A stretch of DNA of 64,000 nt from JABWBD01 sp040768665 (GCA_040768665.1 JAXGMN010000038.1:62001-126000); one strand, 5' to 3'; shown: positions 25,808 to 35,975, numbered from the stretch's first letter. The notes: generated by a model not told the origin, from the sequence alone. A program made the numbers and translations.

Positions 25808-28540
25808 TCATCGGCGATCCTCGCTCGGGCGATTCACGACGCCCTGGACAATGGCGTCGGCGAGGGCTTTCATTCCCCTGTCGCCCGGGTGGCCGGCGAC
25901 GCCGGCGTGCGTAAACGATCGTTCTGAACTCGCTCGGTTGGCAGCATCCTGGCCGAGCGTTCCGGCATTGACGAAGATGCCGCCGGCCTCGTTGCAGGCA
26001 TCTCGGAGCACATCGTCCTTTGCGGCATTCGCCCAGAAACAGCTTCGCACCACCACCATCGGACGGCGACTGGCAAGGGCACATCTCAGGATGCTCGTCA
26101 CCCCGGCCTTAAACCTGGCCTTGGCATCCTCGCTTTCCAACGCGGGTACATTCTCGCCGATCGCGAGAATCACCAGGTCGGGATCAAACGCGAATGCGTC
26201 CTTCATCTTCAGGTCCACGTCATAAGTCGCGTAGTTGCGTTCGAAGTCCGCGATGTTCCTGACCATGATCCGGGGTGTCGATCGGGCATGCTGAGCCAGC
26301 GCGCCGGTCACCAGATGGACGTAATCCTTGTCCTCGGAGCTGGCTGCCATGCCCCAGTTTCCGGTCCAGCCGATATCCGCCTTAGGACCGTGCAGGGTAA
26401 TGCTGTTTCCCAAGAAGAGAATACGGCGAATGGCCGACGGTCGGACTTCCGGCTCGGAGGTTACCGGAAACATGGAGATTCGGAACTTGGTGCAGCCGTA
26501 GGGGACGAGCGTTAATCGCTCCGGGGACTTTTCTTTCGCAGCCGGCACAATCGGCAGCCGCGGTGCTTTGGGGTCGGGATTCCAGGCGATTTCGACCGCA
26601 TTGGCCTGCAATTTCAAGGGCGCCGCAAGCGGCCAGTCCCACGGGGCAGGCATCGCGACTCGCTCCAGCTTCAGGTTGGGTTCCTGCACGTCCAAGGCGA
26701 ACTTCCAGCGGGCGGACGGATCGGGCGTGTTGGCGTCCGCGGTGTCCGGAATCGCTAGCGAGAACAGCAAGGGGCCGTAGGAGACCGAGGCGTAAGGCAC
26801 GCCGCGGGTGCTGCAAGCTTCCGGGACCGTGACGCGTGTGGCTCGGTGGGCGCCGTCGTAAGGAGCGCCCTCGGCGGCGTCCCGGCCGATCTCAACTCTC
26901 GCCGTCATGGGAAGGTGCAGCCGAACGGTGTCGCCCGGCTCCCAGGTGCGGTGGACCCTTGCAAACCCGCGGGCATTCCGCTCGACGGCAACCGGGAGGC
27001 CGTTCACGTCCAGGCCCGGAGTCTTGCACCAGCCGGGAATGCGGAAATCCAACGGGAAGGCTGCCTCTCGCGCCGGCTGCACGGATATCTCGATGGTCTC
27101 GTTGAAGGGATAGTCGGTCTTGCAGGTGATCTCCGTCGGGACGCGGTCGGCCGCCAGCGAGGTCACCTTGCAAGGGCCGTAACAGGTGGCTGCCAGGCCG
27201 TTGTCGCAGGTGGCCATCCACATGTGCGTGACATACAAGGGCACGATTCGGTTGAGCGCGGCGGTACAGCACAGCGGCGAGTGCTTCTGTTGATAGGTGC
27301 CGCCTCGGGCCCTGGGGCCGTGCGGGAAGTCGGGCGACAGGTTGGCGAACCGGTTGGGGCTCTGGAAATAGACATGCGTCTTGAAATCGCGTGAGACGGT
27401 GGCCGGCCCCGCGTTGAAGAATGCCCGCTCCGCCCGGTCGGCCATCCGGCCTTCGCCCGACACCGACAGCAGGCAGATCTGGCTCCAGACGTATCCTGCC
27501 ACGTCGCAAGTTTCGCTGCCCCGGAATGCTCCGGTGGGACCATACCACTCGTCGGAAACGGGCACTCCGTGCGGTTGCATGGCCACACGTTCGAGCAGGT
27601 CGTGCCAGCCGATGGCGGCCTGAAGGTAGCGCCGGTCGCCGGTCCATAGATAGCCCACGGCCCAGGGCGTCGTGCTTTCGATGAACTCGACCACGTGGGC
27701 GTTGTCGACGGTCGTGCCCGGATTCAGATCGGGCGGTCGGCGATACCGGGCGAGACTCGGCGCCAGTGCCGCGTCGTCGCACTTGAACATCGCGTCGAGC
27801 GCGGCGGCGATGTTTCGATTGCCCGTCCAGCAGAACGTGTCGTAGGCCGGCCACAGATTCGACAGATTGCCGGTGATCGATCGCAGGCAGTCCGGGTCTG
27901 CGGAATATGCCTTCTCGAGGGCCTCCAGAACGTGTTTGTCGCCTGAAGCGGCGTAGAAACCGGTCATGGCGCGTCCCAGCAGGCCGCACGCCCACAGCGG
28001 CCAGCCGTCCAGGGCAGCATTGACCGCTTCCCGGTCGCCAGGCTCATTCCGGTCGAGCCACCATAGGAAGAGCAAGCCATCGGTGTTCATATTATCGGCC
28101 ACCGCGTACAGCCGCCGCTTCGCCTGGGCGATCAGCGCTTCGTCGTGCAAGGCGTAGCCCAGGCGCGCGAGGCCGTCGAACCAGTAGCCGCCGCCTTCGT
28201 AAGGCCAGGCGCCCTTGTACCACAGAAGTCGTTCGCCGGTCATCTGGTGGTTGGGAGCCCAGGCCCGCTTGAACTCGTCGTCCACCTCGTCCATGTGGCC
28301 GGTGAAACCAGCCCGCGCCGCCAGGCACCAGTCGCGCAGCCAACCAGCAGGTTCGACGGCGCCGGGAGGCAGCGGCAGCAGTGCCGGACGCGTCGGCGGC
28401 TCAAAGGGCCGCGCGTCGTTGACCGACGCGGCCTTGCGCTTGCTCATTTCGGCGCTCTTGGCCGGTTCATCGCCCGCCAAGTAACCCGCCAGTCCCAGGA
28501 CCGGCACCAGCCAAAGCCATCGATTCAGTTCTGTCGTCAT
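25808..28540 (-). CDS. Exported GH127-family glycoside hydrolase fused to an SGNH esterase
   Basis: The protein has 910 residues. After a signal peptide (about 1-28) comes a GH127/DUF1680 catalytic domain to about 690; this family includes beta-L-arabinofuranosidases. The metal and catalytic set is present: the E-x-C motif in GSETCDVAG and the tandem Cys in SPLCCTAALNR. The C-terminal 200 residues are an SGNH hydrolase: LGNSITLHG (nucleophile Ser block), IGENVP, and a GHPGDRGM block with the catalytic His. The fusion would cut a sugar and remove an ester on the same polymer. An upstream ATG at 28579 is in frame; 28540 gives a better signal peptide. It is divergent from the sulfatase gene. Confidence 0.86.
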   Translation of the reverse strand: MTTELNRWLWLVPVLGLAGYLAGDEPAKSAEMSKRKAASVNDARPFEPPTRPALLPLPPGAVEPAGWLRDWCLAARAGFTGHMDEVDDEFKRAWAPNHQMTGERLLWYKGAWPYEGGGYWFDGLARLGYALHDEALIAQAKRRLYAVADNMNTDGLLFLWWLDRNEPGDREAVNAALDGWPLWACGLLGRAMTGFYAASGDKHVLEALEKAYSADPDCLRSITGNLSNLWPAYDTFCWTGNRNIAAALDAMFKCDDAALAPSLARYRRPPDLNPGTTVDNAHVVEFIESTTPWAVGYLWTGDRRYLQAAIGWHDLLERVAMQPHGVPVSDEWYGPTGAFRGSETCDVAGYVWSQICLLSVSGEGRMADRAERAFFNAGPATVSRDFKTHVYFQSPNRFANLSPDFPHGPRARGGTYQQKHSPLCCTAALNRIVPLYVTHMWMATCDNGLAATCYGPCKVTSLAADRVPTEITCKTDYPFNETIEISVQPAREAAFPLDFRIPGWCKTPGLDVNGLPVAVERNARGFARVHRTWEPGDTVRLHLPMTARVEIGRDAAEGAPYDGAHRATRVTVPEACSTRGVPYASVSYGPLLFSLAIPDTADANTPDPSARWKFALDVQEPNLKLERVAMPAPWDWPLAAPLKLQANAVEIAWNPDPKAPRLPIVPAAKEKSPERLTLVPYGCTKFRISMFPVTSEPEVRPSAIRRILFLGNSITLHGPKADIGWTGNWGMAASSEDKDYVHLVTGALAQHARSTPRIMVRNIADFERNYATYDVDLKMKDAFAFDPDLVILAIGENVPALESEDAKARFKAGVTSILRCALASRRPMVVVRSCFWANAAKDDVLRDACNEAGGIFVNAGTLGQDAANRASSERSFTHAGVAGHPGDRGMKALADAIVQGVVNRPSEDRR

Positions 28541-28890
28541 GTTTGCTTTCCCGCTTCTTGAGCTCGGATTGCGTTTCACGGTAGTCGCCTTATGATACTC
28601 AAGTTGTAAACGCCACGACCAGGTTTACCCCGGTGGGGCAATGTTTGGCAACTACAAACCGGACGCCGGCAACGGGTGTTTATGTGGCGTTTGTAGTTGC
28701 CAAACATCGCCCCACCGACGCGGGGTCGGTGGTGGCGTTTACAGTCTGAGGCGTCTGCTGCTGATAGCGAATATTGCACCGGGAGACGCTCACTTGCTGG
28801 CCTACGTGCAGGTCGCCCAAGTCGGCCACGACGACGTGATTGGAGCCGGCAGTGGTGGCAGCCGATAATGAACCGAGGAGAAACAAACCT
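28541..28890. promoter_or_regulatory. Divergent intergenic region with a large inverted repeat
   Basis: These 350 bases separate the divergent GH127 and sulfatase genes and must contain both promoters. About 40% is taken up by the inverted repeat at 28605-28743. No -10/-35 pair could be assigned with confidence. Confidence 0.5.
28605..28743. repeat. 139-bp inverted repeat, MITE-like
   Basis: The ends are TGTAAACGCC and GGCGTTTACA. Inner blocks also pair: GGTGGGG next to ATGTTTGGCAACTACAAAC on the left and its complement GTTTGTAGTTGCCAAACAT followed by CCCCACC on the right. There is a roughly 25-base unpaired centre. No transposase is nearby. It may be a non-autonomous mobile element. Confidence 0.75.
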
Positions 28891-30795
28891 ATGACACGAA
28901 TCACGTTTTGTATCGTCGCGGCCCTTTCACTGGCCCTGGTTTCGGCAGGGCCGTCGCTCAGCGGCGCACTCGCGGCATCGCCTGCCCCGCCCAACTTCGT
29001 CTTCATCCTCGCCGACGATCTCGGCTGGAGCGATACCACGCTTTTCGGCACCACGAAGTTCTACCAGACGCCGAACATCGAGCGCTTGGCGGAGCGAGGG
29101 CTCGTGTTCACGCGAGCCTACGCGGCCAGTCCGCTCTGCTCTCCCACCCGTGCCAGCATTCTCACCGGCCAGAATCCCGCAAGAATCGGCATTACTTCAC
29201 CGGTCTGCCATCTGCCCGAAGTGCGGCTTGCCGCCTCGGTCCGCCCCAAGGCGCCGGCCGGCGCGAAGGCGCTCATCTGCGATAGCGCCACGCGGTTGAA
29301 GACCGAATACGTGACGCTCGCCGAGCGGTTGAAGCAAGCCGGCTACGCCACGGGCCATTTTGGCAAGTGGCATCTCGGCCGGGAGCCGTATTCGCCGTTG
29401 CAGCAAGGCTTCGATGTCGACGTGCCACACCATCCCGGCCCCGGGCCGGCCGGCAGTTTCGTTGCCCCGTGGAAATTCAAAGATTTCAAGGAGCGGTCGC
29501 CCGGCGAACATATCGAAGACCGCATGGCGGACGAAGCCGTGGCCTTTATCGAGCGTTACAAGGACGGCGCCTTCTTTCTCAACTACTGGCAGTTCAGCGT
29601 TCACGCGCCTTTCGACGCGAAAAAGGATCTCATCGAAAAGCACCGCGCCCGTGTCGATCCGAACGATCCGCAGCGAAGTCCCACATACGCCGCCATGGTC
29701 GAGTCGCTCGACGATGCCGTCGGCACACTGCTCGACGCGCTCGACCGGCTCGGGCTGACGGAACGCACCGCCGTCATCTTCTTCTCCGATAACGGCGGCA
29801 ACATGTACAACGAGGTCGACGGCACCACACCGACCAGCAACGTCCCCCTGCGAGGCGGCAAGGCGACGATGTTCGAGGGCGGCATTCGGGTTCCCTGCGT
29901 CGTCGCCTGGCCTGGCGTAACAACCCCCAACACTCGCACGGATACGCCAATCCAGAGCACCGACTTCTACCCCACGATCCTTCGCCTCCTCGGATTGCCG
30001 CCGACGGCCGATCATCCGCTCGACGGCGTCGATATCGGCCCGATTTTCCGTGGTGAACCGTTTGATCATGGCGCGATCTTCACGTTTTTCCCGCATCAGC
30101 CCCAAGTCCCCGACAACCTGGCGCCCGCCGTCAGCGTGCACCGCGGCGAATGGAAACTGATCCGTCTATTTCACGAAGGGGAAAATGGCTCGCACACCTA
30201 CCACCTGTACAACCTGGCCGACGATATCGGCGAAACCAACAACCTCGCCGCCGCCAAACCCGGCCTGGTCCGAGAGCTCGACGGGCTGATTACCGCCTTC
30301 CTCAAGGAGACCGCCGCCGTCGTGCCGGAACCGAACCCGGCCTGGAATCCCAAGCTGGTCGAATCCGGCGATTGGCGAGGGAGCAACGACACGCAACTGG
30401 CCATCGACAAGGGCGAACTCACCATTGTCTCGACCGGCGGCGATCCCTGGATCGCCACGCGCGACGTGCCGGCCGACGCGCACGGGCCCTTCACCGTCCG
30501 GCTGCGGCTGAAATCCAGCGCAGCCGGTCCGGGCTTTGTCTATTTCGGCACGCCGGCCAGAACCCGATTCGGCCTCGACCAGTCGGTCCGGTTTCCTATC
30601 GAGCATGACGGCGTCTGGCACGACTACGAGATCAAGATTCCGCCGGCAAGCATCACGGCCCTGCGTTTGGACCCCGGCAGTGCACCGGGCGAGGTCCGCA
30701 TCGCTTGTTTCATGCTGATCGATGGCCAGGGTCGGGAAGTCAAACGCTGGTTGCCGGTAGAGGAGCGATTGAGTTCGGAGTCGGCGAAGCAATGA
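28891..30795 (+). CDS. Exported sulfatase, formylglycine type
   Basis: Type I sulfatases hydrolyse sulfate esters of polysaccharides or steroids. The modified-cysteine motif is CSPTR (about residue 90), followed by ASILTGQNPARIG. Metal-binding ADDLGW near residue 50 and the FSDNGG block near 310 are in place, as is GKWHLG. A signal peptide covers residues 1-29. After the catalytic domain (to about 480) there is a 150-residue beta-rich extension of unknown role. It has 634 residues. GAGGAG lies 10 bases before the ATG at 28891. The substrate cannot be read from the sequence; the neighbouring GH127-SGNH protein suggests a sulfated glycan. Confidence 0.92.
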   Translation: MTRITFCIVAALSLALVSAGPSLSGALAASPAPPNFVFILADDLGWSDTTLFGTTKFYQTPNIERLAERGLVFTRAYAASPLCSPTRASILTGQNPARIGITSPVCHLPEVRLAASVRPKAPAGAKALICDSATRLKTEYVTLAERLKQAGYATGHFGKWHLGREPYSPLQQGFDVDVPHHPGPGPAGSFVAPWKFKDFKERSPGEHIEDRMADEAVAFIERYKDGAFFLNYWQFSVHAPFDAKKDLIEKHRARVDPNDPQRSPTYAAMVESLDDAVGTLLDALDRLGLTERTAVIFFSDNGGNMYNEVDGTTPTSNVPLRGGKATMFEGGIRVPCVVAWPGVTTPNTRTDTPIQSTDFYPTILRLLGLPPTADHPLDGVDIGPIFRGEPFDHGAIFTFFPHQPQVPDNLAPAVSVHRGEWKLIRLFHEGENGSHTYHLYNLADDIGETNNLAAAKPGLVRELDGLITAFLKETAAVVPEPNPAWNPKLVESGDWRGSNDTQLAIDKGELTIVSTGGDPWIATRDVPADAHGPFTVRLRLKSSAAGPGFVYFGTPARTRFGLDQSVRFPIEHDGVWHDYEIKIPPASITALRLDPGSAPGEVRIACFMLIDGQGREVKRWLPVEERLSSESAKQ

Positions 30796-31064
30796 TACGA
30801 GATCCACTGGATGCAGTAACAGCCTACATTCGCCGCACCGCGCGATCGCTTCCAATGCTCGTTGAGGCGACCGCCATTGTTCGGCTTGCACCTGGAAAAG
30901 GTAGTCCAGGGAAGTCACTGCTTGGCGTTGAATATGCGAACCATCGGAGCCGGGCTTACCACAACGCCAAGCAGCCAATTCGGCCGCCCCTCTTGCGGCG
31001 ATCCCAATATTGGGTATGCTATTGGGCGTTGGGGGGATTCAGCGCGGGCAAAAGGAGAACGAAC

Positions 31065-31331
31065 GTGAAAAGAGACGAGATCCTCAAGCAGCTCGCCTCC
31101 GGCGAACTCGCAGTCGACGAGGCCGACAAGCTCCTGTCGCAGTTGGAAACCCGCAAGCCCGGCACTCTCTACTGCAAGGTCAGCGAGAAGGGGGCCATCA
31201 GCGTTTACGGGCTTCAGCGGATGCCGGTTACCCTCTACGTCGAACAATGGGAGCGGCTGCTCGATTTCTCAGACCAGATCCGCGAGTTCATCCAGGAACA
31301 CAGCGGCGAACTCAAGCGGAAAGAGAAGTAG
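31065..31331 (+). CDS. Small SHOCT-like protein
   Basis: This 88-residue protein starts at a GTG with AAAGGAG seven bases upstream, so it is likely translated. The first 25 residues (DEILKQLASGELAVDEADKLL) match the SHOCT-type helical pair that occurs at the N-termini of envelope-stress proteins. The rest (LYCKVSEKGAISVYGL) looks like a short beta hairpin plus helix. It is cytoplasmic. It converges tail to tail with the SH3b gene, with one base between the stops. Function unknown. Confidence 0.7.
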   Translation: MKRDEILKQLASGELAVDEADKLLSQLETRKPGTLYCKVSEKGAISVYGLQRMPVTLYVEQWERLLDFSDQIREFIQEHSGELKRKEK

Positions 31332-31332
31332 G

Positions 31333-32697
31333 TCAGCGAAGCGTGCTCTGCTGGACCGGAGTGACGTGCTTCGCGGTGACGTGCGTCGTTTTTTGATCCG
31401 GCAAGTACCCGCGGATGCCGTTGATGCCGATCTGTTTGCCAACGTAATACTGGAGATTGACTCCGGGAGCCGGGGTGACAAAACACTGTACGGCTCCTCG
31501 TTCGTCCTTCAGCGCATACTGGGGCGCCCCCAGCGACGCGGGCACAACCCGAGCAAGCCGGCCGACGCCGTCGAAACGGCCGGCTGCTGCCTGCTGCCCC
31601 TGGGGCGCAGCCTCGGCTCGATTGCGGCGGACCGCGGCAAGCCGGCGATTGTCGTGTTCGGTATGGATTCGGGCTGCGGCAAGCGATTCATGACGTTCGC
31701 GAAGCTCCTGGGCTTGTCGAATCCGGCTTAGCAGCAGGCGAGCGCGGCCTCGCTCCAGGGCCGTTTCCGCCCCGGCAACCAGCGTCTCCGCGCGGACCTC
31801 CAGGCCGTCGCACCGCCAGACCGATGGTTCCTCGGCCATCATGACCGACAGGGCCATGTTGATCTCGTCCAGCTCGGCCTGGAATTCTTCCGGCGAGATG
31901 CGGCGAATCTGCGGCGGTTCCGGTTCCCCGGGCCGGGCCTCGACGAACCGCTGAGCGTAGCCGCCGTCGGCTTCCGCTGAAAGCGGCGGCAACGAAGTAC
32001 CGCTCGCCTCGTGAACAGGCGCCGAGTATTGCATTGTCGCGGCCTCGGGCGCGATCCGTGGCGCAGGTTCCTCCTCGACAGGCGCCATCTCCTCCGTTAC
32101 CAGGGTTGGAATCCGCACTGCCATGGACGGGCTTTCGGCGGTTGGCGAATCCTGCTGGATCAACGGACTCGTTCCCGGCTGCACCTTCCGAATTCCGTCA
32201 TGCGGATACTGGGCGTCGACAAACTTTCCGGACACCCATCGGAACTCGCCCGCCGGCGGCGCAATCTTGTACCAGGTGGCCGACTCGGCGTCTCCCTCGA
32301 TCTGTTTGGTTTCCAGGACTTCAACGAGCTCGCCTCGCTCGAGCCGAACCTGGATCACGTCGCGGATGTCGCTGAATTGGCTCCCCACGCGCGCGGCCAC
32401 CCTGTCGCCGGTTATCGTGCCGAGACCGGCCTTCTCGAGCTTCATGAATCGGCTCGATACCCAGGCGAAGCTGCCCTCCGGCGGTCGAATGGCGTACCAG
32501 CCGCCCGGGTCGTGGCGATGGACCTCGATCTCCGCGCCGGCCTGGAGCTTGTCGGTCGGGTAGTAGTTGTTGCCCGGTCCGCTGCGAACGTAGACGCCGT
32601 TCGACGTGACATAAGCCTTATAGGGAAACGATGGAGGTGCGGCGGCAGCCGCCGATCCCGCTGCGAACACGACCACCAGGGCAAAACGCAGGTGCAT
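31333..32697 (-). CDS. Exported SH3b-domain protein
   Basis: A signal peptide (residues 1-20) is followed by two bacterial SH3-like (SH3b) repeats, at about 28-85 (YVTSNGVYVRSGPGNNYYPTDKL, a short form) and 95-160. Both contain the G-x-V/W-x-x-I-x-P pattern (GGWYAIRPPEG and TWYKIAPPAGEFRWV). Residues 190-300 are Pro/Glu-rich and probably disordered. The remainder is helical and then contains a small domain (LKDERGAVQCFVTPAPG) with no clear family. It is probably a periplasmic or cell-wall-associated protein. GGGAGGCG precedes the ATG. The in-frame frame further upstream was rejected because it lacks an export signal. Confidence 0.8.
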   Translation of the reverse strand: MHLRFALVVVFAAGSAAAAAPPSFPYKAYVTSNGVYVRSGPGNNYYPTDKLQAGAEIEVHRHDPGGWYAIRPPEGSFAWVSSRFMKLEKAGLGTITGDRVAARVGSQFSDIRDVIQVRLERGELVEVLETKQIEGDAESATWYKIAPPAGEFRWVSGKFVDAQYPHDGIRKVQPGTSPLIQQDSPTAESPSMAVRIPTLVTEEMAPVEEEPAPRIAPEAATMQYSAPVHEASGTSLPPLSAEADGGYAQRFVEARPGEPEPPQIRRISPEEFQAELDEINMALSVMMAEEPSVWRCDGLEVRAETLVAGAETALERGRARLLLSRIRQAQELRERHESLAAARIHTEHDNRRLAAVRRNRAEAAPQGQQAAAGRFDGVGRLARVVPASLGAPQYALKDERGAVQCFVTPAPGVNLQYYVGKQIGINGIRGYLPDQKTTHVTAKHVTPVQQSTLR

Positions 32698-33102
32698 GAA
32701 AACGCCTCCCGGGTCTGGTAGCTCCCGAATGCCGCGCTGGTTGTTATCCACCAATCCGCGCCAAGCTGGGGAACCTTTGGCCCCTGCCGCATGAGTCGGC
32801 AGGGGGCCGGAACTGCATTGGGAGAACCTTGGACCGAAATCGTTACAAACCGCAGGCTTGTAACGCAAATGGCCGTCCGACTCAAGGGCAATTGGGCCTT
32901 GGCCGACCCCCACAGCAAGCAGTAGAATCATCGTTTGTTCCGATCTGCGCACCGAGACTGTCGGCGGCCTGACAAAGAAGGGGGTATGAACCCAACGGAA
33001 TAGCGGGTGATTGGGACGGAAGGTCCAAGTTTCCGCGGAGCTGGTCCCCCGTTTTCATCACCCCAGACCGTCGAGCTGTTCAAAATCTTCGAGTGGAATG
33101 CT
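32698..33102. promoter_or_regulatory. Intergenic region between the SH3b gene and leuS
   Basis: These 405 bases carry the promoters of two divergent genes. No T-box stem or specifier could be identified. A short GGTCCCCCGTTTTCATCACCCC stretch near 33045 resembles one arm of the palindrome at 46109. Nothing else was recognised. Confidence 0.4.
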
Positions 33103-35970
33103 ATGCCTCGTTACAACCCGTCCGTGATCGAACCGAAATGGCAGAAGTACTGGGAAGAGAACCGCACGTTTACCGCCCCGCGGCTTCCCTCGGGCGAGAA
33201 GATGTACGTGTTGGACATGTTCCCGTACCCTAGCGGAGAGGGGCTTCATGTTGGTCATCCGGAAGGATATACGGCAACGGACATCGTCTGCCGCTACCAG
33301 CGGATGCTGGGCCGCAGCGTGATGCACCCGATGGGGTGGGACGCCTTCGGGCTGCCCGCGGAGCAGCACGCCAAGAAAACCGGCACCCATCCCCGCGTTA
33401 CCACCGAGCGGAATATTGCGAACTTCCGCCGCCAGTTGAAGATGATCGGCTTCAGCTACGACTGGTCTCGCGAGGTAGCGACCACGGATCCCGACTATTT
33501 CCGCTGGACCCAGACCATCTTTCTTGTGCTATTCGACACCTGGTACGATGCGGACCAGCAGCGTGGGCGGCCGATCTCAGAGCTGCCGATTCCCGCCGAC
33601 GTGAAGGCAAAAGGCGACGCAGCCGTGCGCCGCTATCAGGACGATCATCGGCTCGCTTATCAGCTTGAAGCGCCGGTCAACTGGTGCCCGGCGTTGGGCA
33701 CGGTCCTGGCGAACGAGGAGGTGGTCGGCGGCGTGAGTGAGCGCGGCGGCCATCCGGTGATGCGGCTCCCCATGCGGCAATGGATGCTGCGGATCACCTC
33801 CTATGCCGACCGGCTCGAGAGCGACCTCGACCTGCTGGACTGGTCGGATAGCATCAAGAGCTTGCAGCGGAACTGGATCGGCCGCAGTGTCGGGGCGGAA
33901 GTCGATTTCTTCATCGGCCGCGAGCAGACTTCCGACGGCATGCCGTTGGCCGAGCAGTTGGAAGAGTGGATGGTAGCGCGGATCGACAACGGCTATCCCC
34001 GCAAGCCGGGCGACGACGTGTTGCGGATCTACACCACGCGTCCCGACACGCTCTTCGGCGCGACGTACATGGTGATCGCTCCGGAACACCCGTTCGTCGA
34101 TCGGCTGAGCATGCCCGATCTGGCGCACGAGGTGCGGGCGTACTGCGACCGGGCCGCGCGCAAAAGCGACCTGGATCGCACCGATCTGTCCAAGGAGAAG
34201 ACGGGGGTATTCACCGGTTCGTACGCGGTGAACCCGGTCAACGGCAAGGCGATTCCGATCTGGGTGGCCGACTATGTCCTGATCAGCTACGGTACCGGCG
34301 CGATCATGGCGGTGCCGGCCCACGACACGCGCGACTTCGAATTCGCCAAGAGATTTGATTTACCGATCGTGCCCGTGGTCGATCCGGGCGTGCGCGAAGG
34401 AGTGGACCGCGAGGCCGTGCTCAACGGCCAATTCGCCTTCACGGAGGAGGGCGCCGCGATCAATTCGAGCCGATTCAACGGGCTCACGACGCCCGAATTC
34501 AAGAAGGCGATCACCGACGATCTGGCCAACAAGGGGATGGGCCGCACGGCGGTCAATTACCGCCTCCGCGATTGGCTCTTCAGCCGCCAGCATTTCTGGG
34601 GCGAGCCCTTCCCGATCCTTCACGAGTTGGATTCCCGGGGCGAGCCGACAGGGCTGACACGAGCGCTGGCCCCGGAAGATCTTCCCGTCGACCTGCCGGA
34701 GAAGATGATGTTCGACGTCGCCCACGACCGCCCCGAACCGCCGCTGGAGCAAGCGCCGGAGTCGTGGCTCTACGTCACGCTGGACGGCAAGCGGTACAAG
34801 CGCGAGACGAACACGATGCCGCAGTGGGCCGGGTCGTGCTGGTACTACCTTCGTTTCCTCGACCCCAAGAACGACAAGGCCCTGGTCGATCCGGCCATTG
34901 AAAAGGCCTGGATGCCGGTCGACCTGTATGTCGGCGGCGCGGAGCATGCCGTCCTGCACCTGCTCTATGCCCGTTTCTGGCACAAGGTGCTCCACGACTG
35001 CGGCTATGTCAGCAGCCCCGAGCCGTTTATTAAGTTGGTGAATCAGGGCATGATCCTCGGCGAGATGGAATTCACCGGCTACAGGACGAAATCGGGAAGG
35101 ATGATCTCCGCCGGCGAGGTCAAAGAGGCCGTGGAAGGGGGGTACGTGGTCAAAGCGACCGGCGAGTCCGTCGAATCCGTGAAACTCCAGCCGGACCAGG
35201 TCGAGAAGCAGGGCGACGCCTTTGTCCTGAAAGGCGAGCCCGCGATCCGCGTGGAGAGCCGGGCCTACAAGATGTCCAAGAGCCGCGGCAACGTGGTCAA
35301 TCCCGACGAAGTGGTGAAAGACTACGGCGCCGATTCGCTCAGACTTTACGAGATGTTCATGGGCCCCTTGGAAGCCGTCAAACCGTGGAGCATGGAGGGA
35401 GTCAACGGCGTGCGTGGTTTCCTGGACCGCGTATGGAGGATGATCCTCGACGAACGTGCCGAGGAGCTGCGACTGAACTCGGCGGTTCAGGACGTCGTGC
35501 CCAGCGAGGAGCAGAACCGGGTCGTCCATCGCACGATCAAGGCGGTCACGGACGATCTGAATCAGATGGCCTTCAACACGGCCATCGCGCGGATGATGGA
35601 ATTCACCAACTACTTCCTCAAAGAAGATCCCCGCCCGAAGGCGGCGATGGAGGCGCTCGTTCTCCTCCTTGCGCCCTACGCTCCGCATCTCTGCGAGGAA
35701 TTGTGGCGTGTGCTGGGCCACAGCGATACCCTGGCCTACGAACCCTGGCCGGCCTACGAGGAAGAGGCGATTCACGAGTCGACCGTCGAAATCCCGGTCC
35801 AGGTCAACGGCAAGCTCCGCGCGAAGATCCAGGTCCCCGCCGGCGCCGACCGGGACGTGCTCGAGTCGTCGGCGCGTGAGAGCGACCGTGTTGCCGAGTG
35901 GTTGGCCGGCAAGCAGATCGTCAAGACGATCGTCGTTCCGGGGCGGATGGTGAACTTTGTCGTTAAATGA
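33103..35970 (+). CDS. leuS: Leucyl-tRNA synthetase
   Basis: This class I enzyme charges tRNA-Leu. The HIGH signature is HVGHPEG (about residue 48) and KMSKS is KMSKSRGN at about 723. The CP1 editing domain is present (TRPDTLFGATYMVIAPEHP, then YGTGAIMAVPAHDTRD). The length is 955 residues against about 860 in E. coli; the surplus includes an insert of roughly 65 residues just before KMSKS (from about 655), plausibly an LS-domain-like insertion. The start was chosen at 33103 (MPRYNPSVIEPKWQKYW), which matches the normal N-terminus; the frame runs further upstream without homology. Confidence 0.97.
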   Translation: MPRYNPSVIEPKWQKYWEENRTFTAPRLPSGEKMYVLDMFPYPSGEGLHVGHPEGYTATDIVCRYQRMLGRSVMHPMGWDAFGLPAEQHAKKTGTHPRVTTERNIANFRRQLKMIGFSYDWSREVATTDPDYFRWTQTIFLVLFDTWYDADQQRGRPISELPIPADVKAKGDAAVRRYQDDHRLAYQLEAPVNWCPALGTVLANEEVVGGVSERGGHPVMRLPMRQWMLRITSYADRLESDLDLLDWSDSIKSLQRNWIGRSVGAEVDFFIGREQTSDGMPLAEQLEEWMVARIDNGYPRKPGDDVLRIYTTRPDTLFGATYMVIAPEHPFVDRLSMPDLAHEVRAYCDRAARKSDLDRTDLSKEKTGVFTGSYAVNPVNGKAIPIWVADYVLISYGTGAIMAVPAHDTRDFEFAKRFDLPIVPVVDPGVREGVDREAVLNGQFAFTEEGAAINSSRFNGLTTPEFKKAITDDLANKGMGRTAVNYRLRDWLFSRQHFWGEPFPILHELDSRGEPTGLTRALAPEDLPVDLPEKMMFDVAHDRPEPPLEQAPESWLYVTLDGKRYKRETNTMPQWAGSCWYYLRFLDPKNDKALVDPAIEKAWMPVDLYVGGAEHAVLHLLYARFWHKVLHDCGYVSSPEPFIKLVNQGMILGEMEFTGYRTKSGRMISAGEVKEAVEGGYVVKATGESVESVKLQPDQVEKQGDAFVLKGEPAIRVESRAYKMSKSRGNVVNPDEVVKDYGADSLRLYEMFMGPLEAVKPWSMEGVNGVRGFLDRVWRMILDERAEELRLNSAVQDVVPSEEQNRVVHRTIKAVTDDLNQMAFNTAIARMMEFTNYFLKEDPRPKAAMEALVLLLAPYAPHLCEELWRVLGHSDTLAYEPWPAYEEEAIHESTVEIPVQVNGKLRAKIQVPAGADRDVLESSARESDRVAEWLAGKQIVKTIVVPGRMVNFVVK

Positions 35971-35975
35971 CCCCG

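Noticed and set aside
32953..33102. T-box riboswitch ahead of leuS
   Set aside because: No stem I with specifier, T-box sequence or terminator pairing was found; leuS here shows only part of a palindromic repeat.
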